Source of the DNA: Phytophthora colocasiae
Lineage: Eukaryota > Oomycota > Peronosporomycetes > Peronosporales > Peronosporaceae
DNA: 64,000 bases
Direction: 5' to 3'
Assembly (NCBI GenBank): GCA_018806915.1
Contig: JAGKQI010000058.1
Coordinates: 124,001-188,000, forward strand
Below the pieces are notes generated by a model. That model searched no databases and was not told the DNA's origin. It was given only the letters and a program-made list of their open reading frames with translations. The position numbers were made by a program, and so were the translations under genes. Shown piece after piece: positions 30,142-41,355 of the stretch (the stretch's first letter is position 1; each line of letters starts with the position of its first letter).

Positions 30142-31471
30142 GAGGAAGGGAAGTTACTGTGGGGGCTGCTTTTGGATTCTGAAGGAAGGGGAAGGGCGGC
30201 TGTCGTCACGCGTCCGTTACCGGTATATCCGTCTGCGAGCTAAGAGCGAGCCCTGTGGCCGCTTTTGGGGCGATCTTAGCTTTGCTGCTTCGGCTTGTGT
30301 GTTGTCGGGGGAGGAAGCTACTGTGGTCATTTTGAGCGGCAGCGACGGCTCCGTTGCGGGCACTTGCCGTTGGGCATGAGGATGCGCATAATATCAGGCG
30401 TTTTCTCGCCAATGGGAATCTCGCTGTGACGATTTGTTGGCCAATCACAGAGCGAAGAGACCGATCTTGAAGCGACGTTGAAATTTCCTTGGCGTCTGCA
30501 TCTGGCCAAAAAAGCATCAAGGTGTCGCAGCGGCGCCCCCAAGCACAACCGAACGAGAGGGCACGTGTACATCTGCAGGGCAATACATTGCAGTGCGCTA
30601 CAGTATCTAACGTTAGAGAAGATGGCGTCACTTGCTCCCTTACGTGACAGCGCCGCTGTGGATCTATGCCGAGAACTTCTCGGCGAGAAGCCCTCATCGT
30701 GCGCCTTTTTTCCGACCTCCAGTGCCCTTTGGAGCGCTATGCTACTAGCTTGTGTAGCGTAACGCCCGTTGCCAAAATTGTGGCGGGCAGCTGAAGCTCA
30801 GCTGAGCGGCACTGCAGCGGCGCAATGTCGGCTTCACTCCGAGTTCGAGTCGCTCGCGAAGGGTCCTTCATAGTATGAATCATACTTGGTGCCCTCAATC
30901 ACGCGACAAGAAGGCAGACGGAGCTGTTCCGTGCAGGCAAGATTGGGTCTGAGAATCTTCTTCCTTTGGAAAGAAGGAGGTCAGAGCAAAGTGCACTGTG
31001 CTTGAAGTATTCTTCGTTTCAAGTCGACACAGCACCTGCAGCGGGATTGAGCTTTTAACTTGTTGGGACTCCCAACTTGGGAGTAAATATGAAGAAGTCC
31101 ATGCAAGAGCTCTTGTAGTGCGGGATAGCATTAGGTTTTGGTTGAAGAACATTTCAGTACCGTACACGCAGACTAAAGTTTGATGAAGAAGACATGAATC
31201 CTCTGGACACTTGAACTCTATAGACTTCGACAGAACGCAGTGAGCACAGAAATCCCAACACACTGCTATTGCATTGAGAATCGTAGTCATACAGCTTCGA
31301 TCGTATCATTCCTCTCCTGAACCCCTGCGTTGCTACTGGCCTCCACACCATCGTTTCTGCAATACCTATTACCTAGCTAAGAATTATAGTGGCGTTGGCA
31401 CACGGTTCATTCCCGTCTGCGGTCGGCCCGCCGAAGCGCAGAAGTTCATGTGGGCCGCACACGACATGGAC
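30142..31471. other. Intergenic, promoter of the myosin gene and unassigned DNA
   Basis: Some 1.3 kb between two minus-strand genes. Open frames of 60-163 codons occur on both strands, but none shows a domain, signal peptide or consistent codon use. Overlapping perfect hairpins GTTGGGA/TCCCAAC and ACTCCCAA/TTGGGAGT lie at 31062-31084. CCAAT boxes occur near 30433. Confidence 0.5.
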
Positions 31472-31578
31472 CTACGAGCTGCTCCAACGCGCCTGGTTCA
31501 CGTCGTTCGGGTTGTTGCCAGACTGGGCACCGCCATTGCCATACTGGTGGTAGCTCTGCTGGTGCGCGTTAGATTGCT

Positions 31579-31618
<40 letters not shown>

Positions 31619-32490
31619 AGGGATCTGCTGCTGGGATGGAGACTGTTGGTATCCCTGGGGCATCATGTGACCCCATCCGCCGACGGGCTGCGCACCGTAG
31701 TTGCCTGCCCACCCGTAGTGCTGGCCATAAGAACCAGTCATGGCCGCCGAGACATTAGGGACCGGTGGTGAAGCATGGTCGCGACCTCCAGCGTTTTGGT
31801 AACCCTGCATACCCGTGTTGCCACGCTGGCCGTGTGCTTGCTGCGAGCCGGATCCGCTGGCACCAGATCCTGAGACGCCCTTCCCGTGGCCTTGTGGGCC
31901 ATTTTGGTGGCCATGGTGACCATGGTGGCCACCCTGCTGTTGCATCGGGGCCTGCTGCATGTACGCGGCGTTAATCTCGCCGAAGCCCTGCGGCACAGCT
32001 CCAGCATATTCGTGCTGCTGAGCCATCATGTGCTGGTCCTGGTAGGGCATGTTCGGTGGGTTCGAGAAACCCGGAACGGGACCCTCAACACCGTATGGCA
32101 TGTTTCCGCGAGGAGGGTACTGCGTACGCGGACTGTACTGAGCAAACTGCTGAACAAAGATAGGAATCGTCGTGAGTATATCAACCACTCAGTACCTGTG
32201 CATCAAAGCAATAGGAACGCACCTGGGGGTTCTGGTAGTAGCCATAGCCCTGGTAATAGCCAGCGTAGTTGTACGGGTTGTACGGCAACGCCATACCAGG
32301 CGGGGGAGGCGGAGCATAATGGTAGCCTTGCTGCATTCCAGCTTGGGCCTGCTGGTGCATTTGGGCCGCCGTTTGTTGGTTCTGCTGATTCTGTTGAGCC
32401 TGCTGAGGCTGTTGCTGTTGGGCCTGCTTCTGTTGAGTTTGCTGCTGGACCTGTTGCTGCTGCTGCTGCTGCTGTTGCTGCTGTTGCTGC

Positions 32491-32531
<41 letters not shown>

Positions 32532-34828
32532 TTGCTGCAGCGGAATCTGCTGCATTTGAGCTACAGGTTGCTGACCACGAGAAGGCGACTGAGCTGCGAC
32601 TTGAGATGCTGCACCACCGCGGCTTCCAGCGCTCTTCGGGGTTCCAGAACCAGCAGGAAGTTGGCCAGGCGTCGAAGAGGCTGCAGGGCGACCAAGGTCC
32701 ATAGAGTACTGACCATAAGAAGCCTGGTACAGACCAGTGCCATAGCCGATGTTCATCTTGTTAGCCTGTGTCGCACTTCCTCCCTGGGCTTGGAATGGAC
32801 CACCCTGAGAACGAGTAGGAGTGCTACGCTTTACTTCATCAGGCTTAGGCAAAGAAGCCGGAGACGGGGCCGAAGGGGCGAACCGCGGAGACTGTCCCGC
32901 GGTAGGTGTCACACGGCCCAAGTCTACCAGAAGTCCTGGAGGCGCCGAACTCGTAGCCTTTGTGGTAGATCCTTCCTGCCCGCGCTGCGACTGCTCACTG
33001 CGATCCGGGGTCGGCGTCTTCTTGGGCGACGCGGTCTTTGTGGTGGTGGCCCACGCGCTTTGAGTTGTAGTATTCGTCTTTGTGGCAGTTTTACCACCAT
33101 TTTTCGAATTGGACGACGAAGTCGTCGTGGTCGTCGAAGCCCATCCAACGGGCGACGATGGCTCCAGCGAATCCATACCATTCAGTGAGAAGCTGCCAAA
33201 CTGAAGCGACAGATTGGGAGTTGCCGCGCTATCCCACTTGCCCATTTTAAGGTACGGTCGAGGGCTTGTTGACGCAGATCCAGTCGAGCGAGGTACATCA
33301 ATATCCTTAGGAGATCCTGGCACCACTGTCGGCCGTGCCTCAGCAACCGGGGATTTCGGAGCGGGAAGAGTTTCCTTTCTCACAGGAGGGGATAGAACGG
33401 GGCTACCACGGGCCCATGCGTTGGGGGTAGAGGATTTAATAGGCTCAGCAGTAGAAGTAGTGGCAGACGAAGACCACTCGTCCATCGTCGAGGTGGACAC
33501 ATCCAGGGTACCCCATCCGGCACCAATGTTCGAAGAACCAGTTTTCACAGTAGTCTCCACAGTCTTCGTTTTCTTCTTCTCCACAGTCTTTTTCGGAGAA
33601 GCCTTAGGACTGACCACCTTCTCCACAATTACCGTTTTCTCGACAACAACAGCAGGTTCTTCAATTGCTTCAGTAGTGACAGCAGTAGTGGATTTCTGTG
33701 ATTTCTTGCTCTTTTTGTCCTGCTGCGTCTTCTTCTTCGGGCTCGCAGTCTTTGGGGGCTCCGCAGTGGTAGCTTCCGTTTCTGTTTTAACCGCTTCGGT
33801 CGGTTTCTCAGCCGATTTAGACGACACAGCGGTAGTTGTTGCAGGTGCTGGCGTGGGTGCAGGAGCAGGGGTGGCAACGGGTTCTACCGGCTTAGGCGTG
33901 GAGGTAACCCCAGTGACGTTCAGCTTCTTCGTCCAAGCGCCAGTTAGTACAGGGTGAACTACAGGGGGTACCTGAGCTGCTGGAGGCGTAGAGGTCGTTT
34001 TAGTGGTGGGTTTCGTGCCGTGGTCTCTTTTCGGATCCTTGGCAGTTTTAGAGGACTGCTGCACACGAGCTTCGTTGGACGGGCTCCAGCCATCAGTCGA
34101 GTTATTGTCGTTCTCCGGAGTATCCTCCTCATTATCACCGTTGCGAGGCCCACGTGAGCTGCCTGTAGCAACAATAGCCCCACCGCGACCACGACCGCCA
34201 CGGCCGCCCCGACCACCTCGTGAAGAAGCCATACCACGGCCTCTCATGCTACCACGGCCTCGCGTAGAGAAACGTTCGGACGATCTCGGCGGCTGTGCGT
34301 CTCCATCCTGCGGGGAGTCCGCGTTATCATCCTGTTGGTGTTGTGTCTTCTGTGACGAATAGGATCTCTGCGTCGAGTGGTGCACGTTCTCCTGCATGAG
34401 CCAAAGTATGAACACAAGTTAGTACTTGAAAAATTGATGCCGTTAGGAAATATAATGGATAGACGCACGTGTTTCTTCTTGGTGCTCTTCTTGGCTACGA
34501 CGGCCCAGTCATCCTGGTGGCTGCTGCGATTGTCTTCCCACAGCTCGTTAATGGCATTTTCCATGCGCTGGGCATCGCCCTTGCACTGGGCGATCAGTTT
34601 CTGAATCTGACTGTCTTGTGTGCCGGGAGGACACAGTTCGCGGTACTTCGTCACCTGCAGCAGTTAGAGAGCATCCATTAAAACATGTATCTAAGTGATT
34701 CAAAGAAACGGGGAGGGGAGATGTCTTACTTCACGCGAAGCGTTTCCGCCGGAGGAGCTAGAGGAAATCTGTTCATCGAGGCGCTGCATCTGCAGACCCT
34801 TCTGCAAGAAGTAGTCGCGCTTGCTCAT
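31472..34828 (-). CDS. PolyQ, RGG-containing protein with CUE/GIP1-like N-terminus
   Basis: Four exons: 34828-34730, 34654-34469, 34391-32223, 32149-31472 (1043 aa). Residues about 34-80 form a helical CUE/UBA-like module (SQIQKLIAQCKGDAQRMENA, then NELWED), followed by DDWAVVAKKSTKKK. The arrangement resembles plant GIP1 N-terminal domains and yeast Def1. An RGG region follows (RGRGSMRGRGMASSRGGRGG), then a long Ser/Thr/Pro/Lys-rich disordered stretch, a run of 29 Gln and a Tyr/Gly/Gln/Pro-rich prion-like C-terminus. Such composition fits an RNA-binding, condensate-forming protein. An exact family could not be assigned. The exon phases agree throughout. Confidence 0.72.
32451..32537 (-). repeat. 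CAG/CAA trinucleotide tract encoding 29 Gln
   Basis: Mixed CAG and CAA codons on the minus strand give an uninterrupted run of 29 glutamines inside the CUE/RGG protein. A second, shorter Gln run (about 13 codons, 31578-31616) lies in its last exon. Mixed codons slow expansion, but the tract is a likely length polymorphism. Confidence 0.93.
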
Positions 34829-35215
34829 GTTTCTGATGTGTTTTCTGCGGGTGGAGGGGGCGAGGAGCTTGCTGCGGGCAACACAAGCTTCTCGGATGCG
34901 GGGCGGCTGTCGGCTTCCTAAAGAGTGATGGTCTCCCTTCGAGCCAAACAAAATCTATGGGTTGCCGCAGCGGCACCGTGTTCCCCCCACTGATCTTGTC
35001 CGGACCCGCGGGCCCGGAAGATCTCCTTTATAAAACCTCGTTCAATACAAACCTCAAAAGGTTATTTACTTGGAAAGAACATAACTGCCGGAAAATCCCG
35101 CGGGCTAACTCCAAATTGTATTGCAATATTTGCGATAACCATCTTGATTTTTCCGTTTCATGGCAACTTCAAGGCATGCTTTCTTCTCATCTAAGGTGTG
35201 GAAACGCCCGCGTCA
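34829..35215. other. Intergenic, nothing assignable
   Basis: This 387-bp stretch lies between the start of the polyQ gene and the stop of cyclophilin H. It includes the polyQ gene promoter. A GC-rich stretch with CCGCGGGCCCGG lies at about 35004. No gene-like frame was seen. Confidence 0.5.
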
Positions 35216-36075
35216 TTACAATTCGCCGCATTCCGTGACCGTGATAGCCAGCTTAGGCTTGCTATTGGGCCCCACCGGTACGCTCTCCATCTTCCGCAGC
35301 AGCAACAACGACGCGGGGTCCAGCACTTTGCCGAAGACCACGTGCTTGCCGTCTAGCCAGTCGCAAGGCGCGCACGTGAGGAAGAACTGGCAGCCGTTCG
35401 TGCCGGGACCGCTATTCGCCTGTGATAGCAATGGTAACAACAGTCATTGTGCAGGGTGAGTAGGGAGGGCTACAGCAACAATCGATACAGCGTCGACCAT
35501 ACCATCGACAGCAACCCGGGCTCCGTGTGCTTATGGACAAAGTTTTCGTCCTCAAACTTGTCGCCGTAGATGCTGATCCGCCCCGTTCCATCGCCCTGTA
35601 AAATTCACAATCGCCATGTATCATCAGAAATCTTGTAGAATCAGCATGCACTTGCATGTACGTCATACCTTCAGGAAGTCGCCACCCTGTACCATGAAGT
35701 CCTTGATGACACGATGGAACGTGCAACCCTTGTAACCCACAGGCAGCTCCGATTTTCTGCATCGACAATAACAGTAAAGCAGCATGTCAATATTATATTA
35801 TCACTTGTGTTGCATGTAGCTCCGTGTAACTTCGCTGTCTCACCTATATTCGCCGGTGCAGAATTGTCTGTCGTAGCCATCAGATCACAGTTAGATAACC
35901 TCTGCAAACATTCCACCATCCATCCCATATCCAACCTGAAGTTCTCGACCGTGCGGGGGCAGTCCTTCTTGAACAGCTCTAGCCGCAGACGCCCCACCGG
36001 CGCGCCTCCTATCGAGACGTCGAAGAAAACCACGGGGTTTCCCCTTCGCAATGCTTCGCTTAGCGCAGCGTCCAT
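35216..36075 (-). CDS. PPIH: Cyclophilin H, peptidyl-prolyl isomerase of the U4/U6 snRNP
   Basis: Five exons: 36075-35936, 35867-35844, 35756-35669, 35595-35503, 35419-35216 (182 aa, almost the human length). Exon 2 is just 24 nt, but both phases fit and it restores RQFCTGEYR. Active-site residues are visible in [28 protein letters not shown] and [14 protein letters not shown]. The start [12 protein letters not shown] and the end [14 protein letters not shown] match PPIH specifically rather than general cyclophilin A. PPIH binds the Prp4 component of the U4/U6.U5 tri-snRNP in the nucleus. It is divergent from the tailed annexin, with 141 bp between start codons. Confidence 0.93.
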
Positions 36076-36216
36076 TATTGTATTATCCAGTTTGAGAGGC
36101 AGATTTGATGTATACACTATCTACTTTGAAGGGGCATGCACTTCAACAAACGCACCCGTCACGTGACTATCGAAAATCATTCCGCGATCAGCCTCTTCGA
36201 TTCTTCTCCGACGACT

Positions 36217-38334
36217 ATGGAGCTGTATCCCGCGTCAGCGCACGGCGCGTTCCACGGGACGAGCATTCAGTATCCGCAGGAAATCGACCAAGCTGTGCAG
36301 CAGATATATGGGGCCTGCAAGGGGCTGGGGACGGATGAGAAGACTCTCATAACTGTGCTGGGTTCAAAATCTCCAGAGACACGCAATCTCATTGCGTTGC
36401 GCTACAAGGAGCTATACCAGCAACCGCTAAAGAGTCTTCTAAAGAGCGAGACGTCGGGTGACTTTGGGCGTCTGTTGCGTATGATCTCCACGCCGTTACC
36501 CGAGACAGAGGCTCAGATTCTCCGCGATGCTACTAAAGGAATGGGGACAACCGAGAGCCTTATCGTACAGATCCTATCAGGCAGGACAAACGAAGAGATG
36601 AATATTCTTAAGAGAACCTATTTCGATCTGGTGGGCAAGGACCTCGCTGTCACGCTCAACTCTGAGCTCAGTGGCGACTTTCGTAAAGTCGTCATGGCCG
36701 TTCTTCAGTCGGCTAAAGTGCCATACAATCCGGCAGTTCACAATGCGGCAAAGGCTGAGGAAGAAGCTATTGCGCTATATAAGGCGGGGCAAGGGAGACT
36801 AGGTACCAACGAAGAAGTGTTCATTGGGATCTTAGTCAAAGCTCCTCCAGAGTTCCTCCAAATGATGGATGCTGTGTATGTCGCTAAGTACAACAACAAC
36901 ATCGCCAAGGCAGTAGACAAGGAGTTCAGCGGTGATGCCAAGAAGAGTCTCAACTACCTGGTTCGATCCACACTTGACCCATACCCTGCAATCGCTGAGA
37001 TTTTCGAGAAGACCATGAAGGGCTTTGGGACGGATGAGACAGGGTTGAGCACCGCCCTTGTGCGTTATCAGTCACTACTGCCCCACGTGAAAGCTGCATA
37101 CAAAAGGCTGTATCATGAGGAACTTCGTGACCGGATTGCTGGTGAAACTAGTGGGGATTACAAGAAACTTTTGCTGGAAATGTATGATGCACCGCATGAT
37201 TTACCTAAAATGAAGACCTCGAGTGCTAGTGGAGCTGCTGTTCCCGCTGGATTAAGTGGTGCCCATACTAATGCTGGCCCGCCGGCGTATTTGCAAGCCC
37301 AGTCATCATACGCCGCATCGAGTACGAGTCTGCAGTCGTCTGGCCAAGGAGGCCACAGCGTCTCCTCTTCTTACCCAACGCCACCCGGGCAACAAACTTA
37401 CGGGCAATCTCCTCAAAGTACTCCCGGTCAAGCTCTGTATGGTGGTGCTCCGCATCAGACGCCAACTTCGCAGTCTGGTGGATATCCAACGCCGACACCG
37501 ACGTCGCAGCCCTCGAGTTATTCGCCGAGTGGAAACAACTACCCTGCTCAAGGCCAGTCACAGGATCAGACGTCAGGTTATCCGGTACCTGGGTATCCTA
37601 CGCAGCAACAGCCTCAGCACCAACATTATCCTCCTCACGGACAGCAACCTCCGAATCAGCCGCCTGGACACCAGCAACAGCCTCCGACCCAACCGTATCA
37701 ACAATACCCTCCAGGTCAGCAGCAGCAGCAGCCTCCAACCCAGCAATATCCTCAGTACCCGGTTCCGGGAAATCAGAATCAGCCACACCAACAGTACAGC
37801 ATGCCACCTGGACACCAACAACAACCTTCAGGCCAGCAATACCCGGTGCCCGGTCAACCACTAAATCAGACATACCAGCAATACCCAGTCCCTGGGCAAC
37901 AACAAGCTTCGAGTCAACCATACCAACAATATCCTGTTCCAGGGGGTCAGCAGCCGTACCAGCAGTACGGGGCACCGTCTACCCAACAGCAAGCGCCAAA
38001 TCAGCAGTACCAGCAGTACGGTGCGCAGCCTGCACCAAGCCAACAATACCAGCAGTACGGCGCGCCCAGTCAACAGCAAACACCGAGTCAACAGTACCAG
38101 CCCTCCGGCCACCAGCCGAATCCATCTTACCAACAGTACCCAGCTCCACCACAGCACGGGGCCCCGCCCCAGCAGCCGGGATACCCAAGTCAACCTCAAT
38201 CATACCAGCAGTATGGCGCGCCGCCACAGCAGCAAGGATACCAGTACCCTCCTCCCCAACAGCATGGTGGCTACCCACCGCCGCATCAACCCCAGTACCC
38301 GAGTCCAGGATATCCTTCATATCGAGGGGTGTAA
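36217..38334 (+). CDS. Annexin with long C-terminal Pro/Gln/Tyr-rich tail
   Basis: 705 aa, no intron, from the ATG at 36217 (the frame opens earlier at 36136). Four annexin repeats occupy about residues 20-330, with calcium-loop signatures GLGTDE, GMGTTE, RLGTNE and GFGTDE. Repeats 2 to 4 keep the SGDF/SGDA/SGDY elements. From about 340 to the end lies a low-complexity tail of Pro, Gln, Tyr, Gly and Ser, with repeated QQYPVPGQ and QQYGAP units. Annexins A7 and A11 carry similar Gly/Tyr/Pro/Gln-rich tails, but at the N-terminus. It should bind acidic phospholipids with calcium, while the tail may drive condensation or protein contacts. It is the first of three annexin genes within 8.3 kb. Confidence 0.93.
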   Translation: MELYPASAHGAFHGTSIQYPQEIDQAVQQIYGACKGLGTDEKTLITVLGSKSPETRNLIALRYKELYQQPLKSLLKSETSGDFGRLLRMISTPLPETEAQILRDATKGMGTTESLIVQILSGRTNEEMNILKRTYFDLVGKDLAVTLNSELSGDFRKVVMAVLQSAKVPYNPAVHNAAKAEEEAIALYKAGQGRLGTNEEVFIGILVKAPPEFLQMMDAVYVAKYNNNIAKAVDKEFSGDAKKSLNYLVRSTLDPYPAIAEIFEKTMKGFGTDETGLSTALVRYQSLLPHVKAAYKRLYHEELRDRIAGETSGDYKKLLLEMYDAPHDLPKMKTSSASGAAVPAGLSGAHTNAGPPAYLQAQSSYAASSTSLQSSGQGGHSVSSSYPTPPGQQTYGQSPQSTPGQALYGGAPHQTPTSQSGGYPTPTPTSQPSSYSPSGNNYPAQGQSQDQTSGYPVPGYPTQQQPQHQHYPPHGQQPPNQPPGHQQQPPTQPYQQYPPGQQQQQPPTQQYPQYPVPGNQNQPHQQYSMPPGHQQQPSGQQYPVPGQPLNQTYQQYPVPGQQQASSQPYQQYPVPGGQQPYQQYGAPSTQQQAPNQQYQQYGAQPAPSQQYQQYGAPSQQQTPSQQYQPSGHQPNPSYQQYPAPPQHGAPPQQPGYPSQPQSYQQYGAPPQQQGYQYPPPQQHGGYPPPHQPQYPSPGYPSYRGV

Positions 38335-38461
38335 AGAGTGCACAAGGCATACTACCGATTCGGTAGTGTAAAACTTTCTACGAAGTATATGGATAAATTG
38401 ATTGATGTGCAGCCATAACCTGTCTCTTTTTACAGCAAGTCAAGCTCGAGCATTGCTAGAG

Positions 38462-38477
38462 CCTCATTGTTCAATTT
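38462..38477 (+). promoter_or_regulatory. Oomycete initiator-like core promoter
   Basis: CCTCATTGTTCAATTT matches 14 of 16 consensus positions (consensus from memory) and ends 57 nt before the ATG of the small secreted protein. Confidence 0.5.
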
Positions 38478-38534
38478 CCTCTCGAGCACACAAGCACTGC
38501 CAACACCTTTGACACTCTCCAATAAACCATCCCC

Positions 38535-38993
38535 ATGAAGTCATCCCAGTTCATCCTCGCATTCATCGTCGCCACCATGCTGGAGTCGATCTGTGCCGTT
38601 GGGTTCGAGTGGGAACCAGTAGCTGACGTGGAAATGCCCGACAATGCTGCTGTCCGCCCTCCCAATGGACTGCGACGCATGCAAGCCACCACCACTGACC
38701 TATCGAACACTGGGTCTACGAGCTCCTCTTCTTCTGCTGCGAGCGCGACTACTGAAACGGAGGCACCTACGACGATCATGGTGCTGTTGCCTGACAACCT
38801 CGCCACAAGTTACTCTGGATCCGGCAGCGTGATGTTCTTCGATGGATCCGTAGGCAAAGAAGACAAGGATGAAAGCAAGTCGGCTGGATCAGACACCATT
38901 GGTGACGAAGGCTCTAACTCGGCGTCGGCGCGTAACTTCGGAATGGCGACGATGCTGGCTGGCGGGCTTACAGCCCTCTTGGCTTTGCTGTAA
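38535..38993 (+). CDS. Small secreted, probably GPI-anchored Ser/Thr-rich protein
   Basis: 152 aa, single exon. An N-terminal signal peptide (MKSSQFILAFIVATMLESICA) is followed by a Ser/Thr-rich mature region (STSSSSSAASATTETEAPTT), likely heavily O-glycosylated, and no conserved domain. The C-terminus is a small-residue stretch (NSASARNFG) leading into a hydrophobic tail that ends at the last residue (MATMLAGGLTALLALL). That is the pattern of a GPI-attachment signal, and it would place the protein on the cell surface or wall. An initiator-like element lies upstream. The family was not recognised. Confidence 0.75.
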   Translation: MKSSQFILAFIVATMLESICAVGFEWEPVADVEMPDNAAVRPPNGLRRMQATTTDLSNTGSTSSSSSAASATTETEAPTTIMVLLPDNLATSYSGSGSVMFFDGSVGKEDKDESKSAGSDTIGDEGSNSASARNFGMATMLAGGLTALLALL

Positions 38994-39165
38994 CGATACT
39001 TGAAGAGTGTACGTCTTGATTTAGGCTCCACGGGTTTACCCAGAGAGAAGCCAATAGCAGCAACGTAGTATAGTGAATGGATGACCCGTGAATATTACGA
39101 ACCAATAAAGCTGTCTTGCGTCGATACCACATTCAAAAGTTTACCGCATTATCTGCTCGGGAGAA

Positions 39166-41355
39166 CTACAAGCTGTTGACCTCACCAACAATATTGACCT
39201 TGTATCCCTTGAACAAAGGTGGCAACACAGCTTCGAGCTGTTCAACAACCAAATGCATTAACACGACGGTCAGGTATGGCTGATAGCAGAACGATGTCAG
39301 GTTCGTACCTCCTTCTTCAGTTTCTTCGTAGTGGTCACCAGCGCATTGATTTGAGGCTGAACGCTTTTAGTGGCATCAATTAGATCCGCATTCTTGTCTT
39401 CCAAACCATGAATTTCTCGACGGCACTTATCCATGTGCTTGGTCAACATTTCCAAATTCGCCACGTGTCTGTCCAAGTACCGCTCCGAAGTTTTGATAAG
39501 TATCAATTGCTGCAGACGTTTGTTTGTCAGCAAGGACACAGCCTCGTCCACAGCAGCTTGGAATCCCTCGATCTTTTCAATGCTTTGCTGTTCTAATAGC
39601 GCTGTGAATAGGCAATTTAACACTCATTAGTATCTCGTAAAATAAAAAATCAGGGAGAGCATGGCTACTTCCTTACGAGAAGAACCCTGGAACTGATTGG
39701 CAAAGGCCACTGAATCGCTTCCAGACAACTCCACAAGACGTTGACGGAGGAATGCACGTAGCTCGAGCAGATCATTGAGCACACGAGTGCGAAATTCGTT
39801 GTCATCCAGAAGCCCAACTCGGGTAATCTTTTCCGTTGTTGGTTCATCTAACGCACGCTCTTCAACAACCACAGATTCAGGGGTGTTCCCCGCGCTGACA
39901 GGATCCTCAACCACATCAGAAGTCGTAATATCCCAATCGATTTCGACAGGTGTATCGTCTCCTGTGGTCACAGGTTCAGCGGGTGCAACGGTTTCGATAC
40001 CCCAGTCGATTTCACCAGCATCAGCCGCACCGCTTTCATCCAGCGAGATATCCCAACTGATCTCCGCCGCCTCCGCCTCAAAATCAAGCGTTGCACTAGC
40101 TTCAACCAGTTGATCGGTCGCATTACGCAACTCCTCAATCGCGTCGAAGAATTTGTGAGGGGCAACAATAAGCTCAAACGACTCACTAGTTGTCATCTCG
40201 GGCTCTTCTGGGACCTCAAACTGCTTTTTGCCCTTCTTGTTCTTTTTCTTGTCCTTTTTCGACGTTTCTTTCCTGGACGAAGATGAGGTGGCCTCCACCA
40301 CGAGAATCTCACAGTCGTGCAGGTAAGTCTGAAGAGCCTGGTGGTACTCAATGGCACTTGCAATTTCATCGCTACAGATGGCCTTGGCAACGTCATCAAA
40401 AATGGTTGGCAGCTCTCGCGGTAGCCGGATAAGCTCGTCCCGGAAGTTATTTCCCTGCAGAGGCAAAAGCATACCAAAGATAAGCTTAAGTAAAACATCG
40501 CCAAGCAATGATAACAAATACGTAAAAATACAAAACAAAACAAACCTCAATGCCCATGTCAGCGCACGACGTCTCTAGTTTGCGCTTATACTCTGCAATA
40601 CTCCGTGTCAGATCCTATACGAGCATGCGATATCAGCACACCTGCAGAACTAAAGTTGGCCAAACAATCAACACGCTACCCACCGTCATCTTTCGATTAT
40701 TGTCCGCGACTTGCTTATCGTTCTGTTGAATCGATTTCTTCAAAAATGGTCTACATAGGACAACGTGATAACCAGTGTAAGTCTCGATGTGCATCCTTTC
40801 TCCCAATTCTCCGCTGCGACTCACATTTCAAACGACGTGTTCTGAGCAATGATACGTGCCGTTTCGGCCGCAAAAACGCTGTTCTTTTCATACTGACGGA
40901 CCAGTGCATTCCAGCGCTTTAACACGGGTGAGGTGTACTACAACGCAATCAAAATAGTAAGATTCGTCTCCTTTCGTACCAAAATCTGACGTTTTCCCAC
41001 CTGGCCGAAAAAGTTCTTGGCCGCACCCTCGTCCGATCGCTCTAGACACTGGAAAATAAACTTGCAGTCGAAATAGTTAAGCTCCTCGTGACTCGGCTTC
41101 TTCGCGCGGAACTTGGACAATTCCTCGCTGGATAGAGGAAGCTCTGGGTACAACGCAGCGATGGCGTCGCGAATCGGCTTCTGTTGCTCGAGCCATTTCT
41201 GCGGCACGATGCGACGGTCCACAAGCGCCTCTGCGTGACAACATCAAGAAGTATGAGGTTTCAGAGGGGGTGGGGAGGGAGTAGCTCAGGTTGCCCTTCT
41301 TACCCAGGAGCTGCTTGTACTGGATGTCGATTGGCAGCTTCCGCTTGTCGGCCAT
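39166..41355 (-). CDS. CDK5RAP3: CDK5RAP3 / C53, UFMylation and ER-phagy receptor
   Basis: Eight exons: 41355-41304, 41230-41001, 40937-40825, 40750-40684, 40614-40546, 40454-39677, 39601-39309, 39237-39166 (557 aa; human 506). The order of conserved blocks follows human CDK5RAP3: LPIDIQYKQLL, LVDRRIVPQKW, EIPFLKK, FRDELIRLPRELP, then VLNDLLELRAFLRQRLVELS, SERYLDRHV and the C-terminal GYKVNIVGEVNSL. The central disordered region carries three shuffled ATG8/UFM1-interacting motifs: EISWDI (308-313), EIDWGI (325-330) and EIDWDI (348-353). C53 joins UFL1 and DDRGK1 at the ER to modify ribosomes with UFM1 and recruits ATG8 when ribosomes stall. The presence of the gene implies a working UFM1 pathway. 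Confidence 0.93.

Noticed and set aside
30206..30697. 163-codon minus frame upstream of the myosin gene
   Set aside because: No recognisable domain, Cys/Arg/Ser-rich chance composition, and it overlaps the likely myosin promoter.
32172..33188. 338-codon Leu-rich frame opposite the polyQ gene
   Set aside because: Runs of Leu are the reverse reading of CAG/CAA codons; no independent support.
38600..38700. RxLR-like GLRR in the small GPI-type protein
   Set aside because: It does not match RxLR, and the C-terminal hydrophobic tail points to surface anchoring rather than host translocation.
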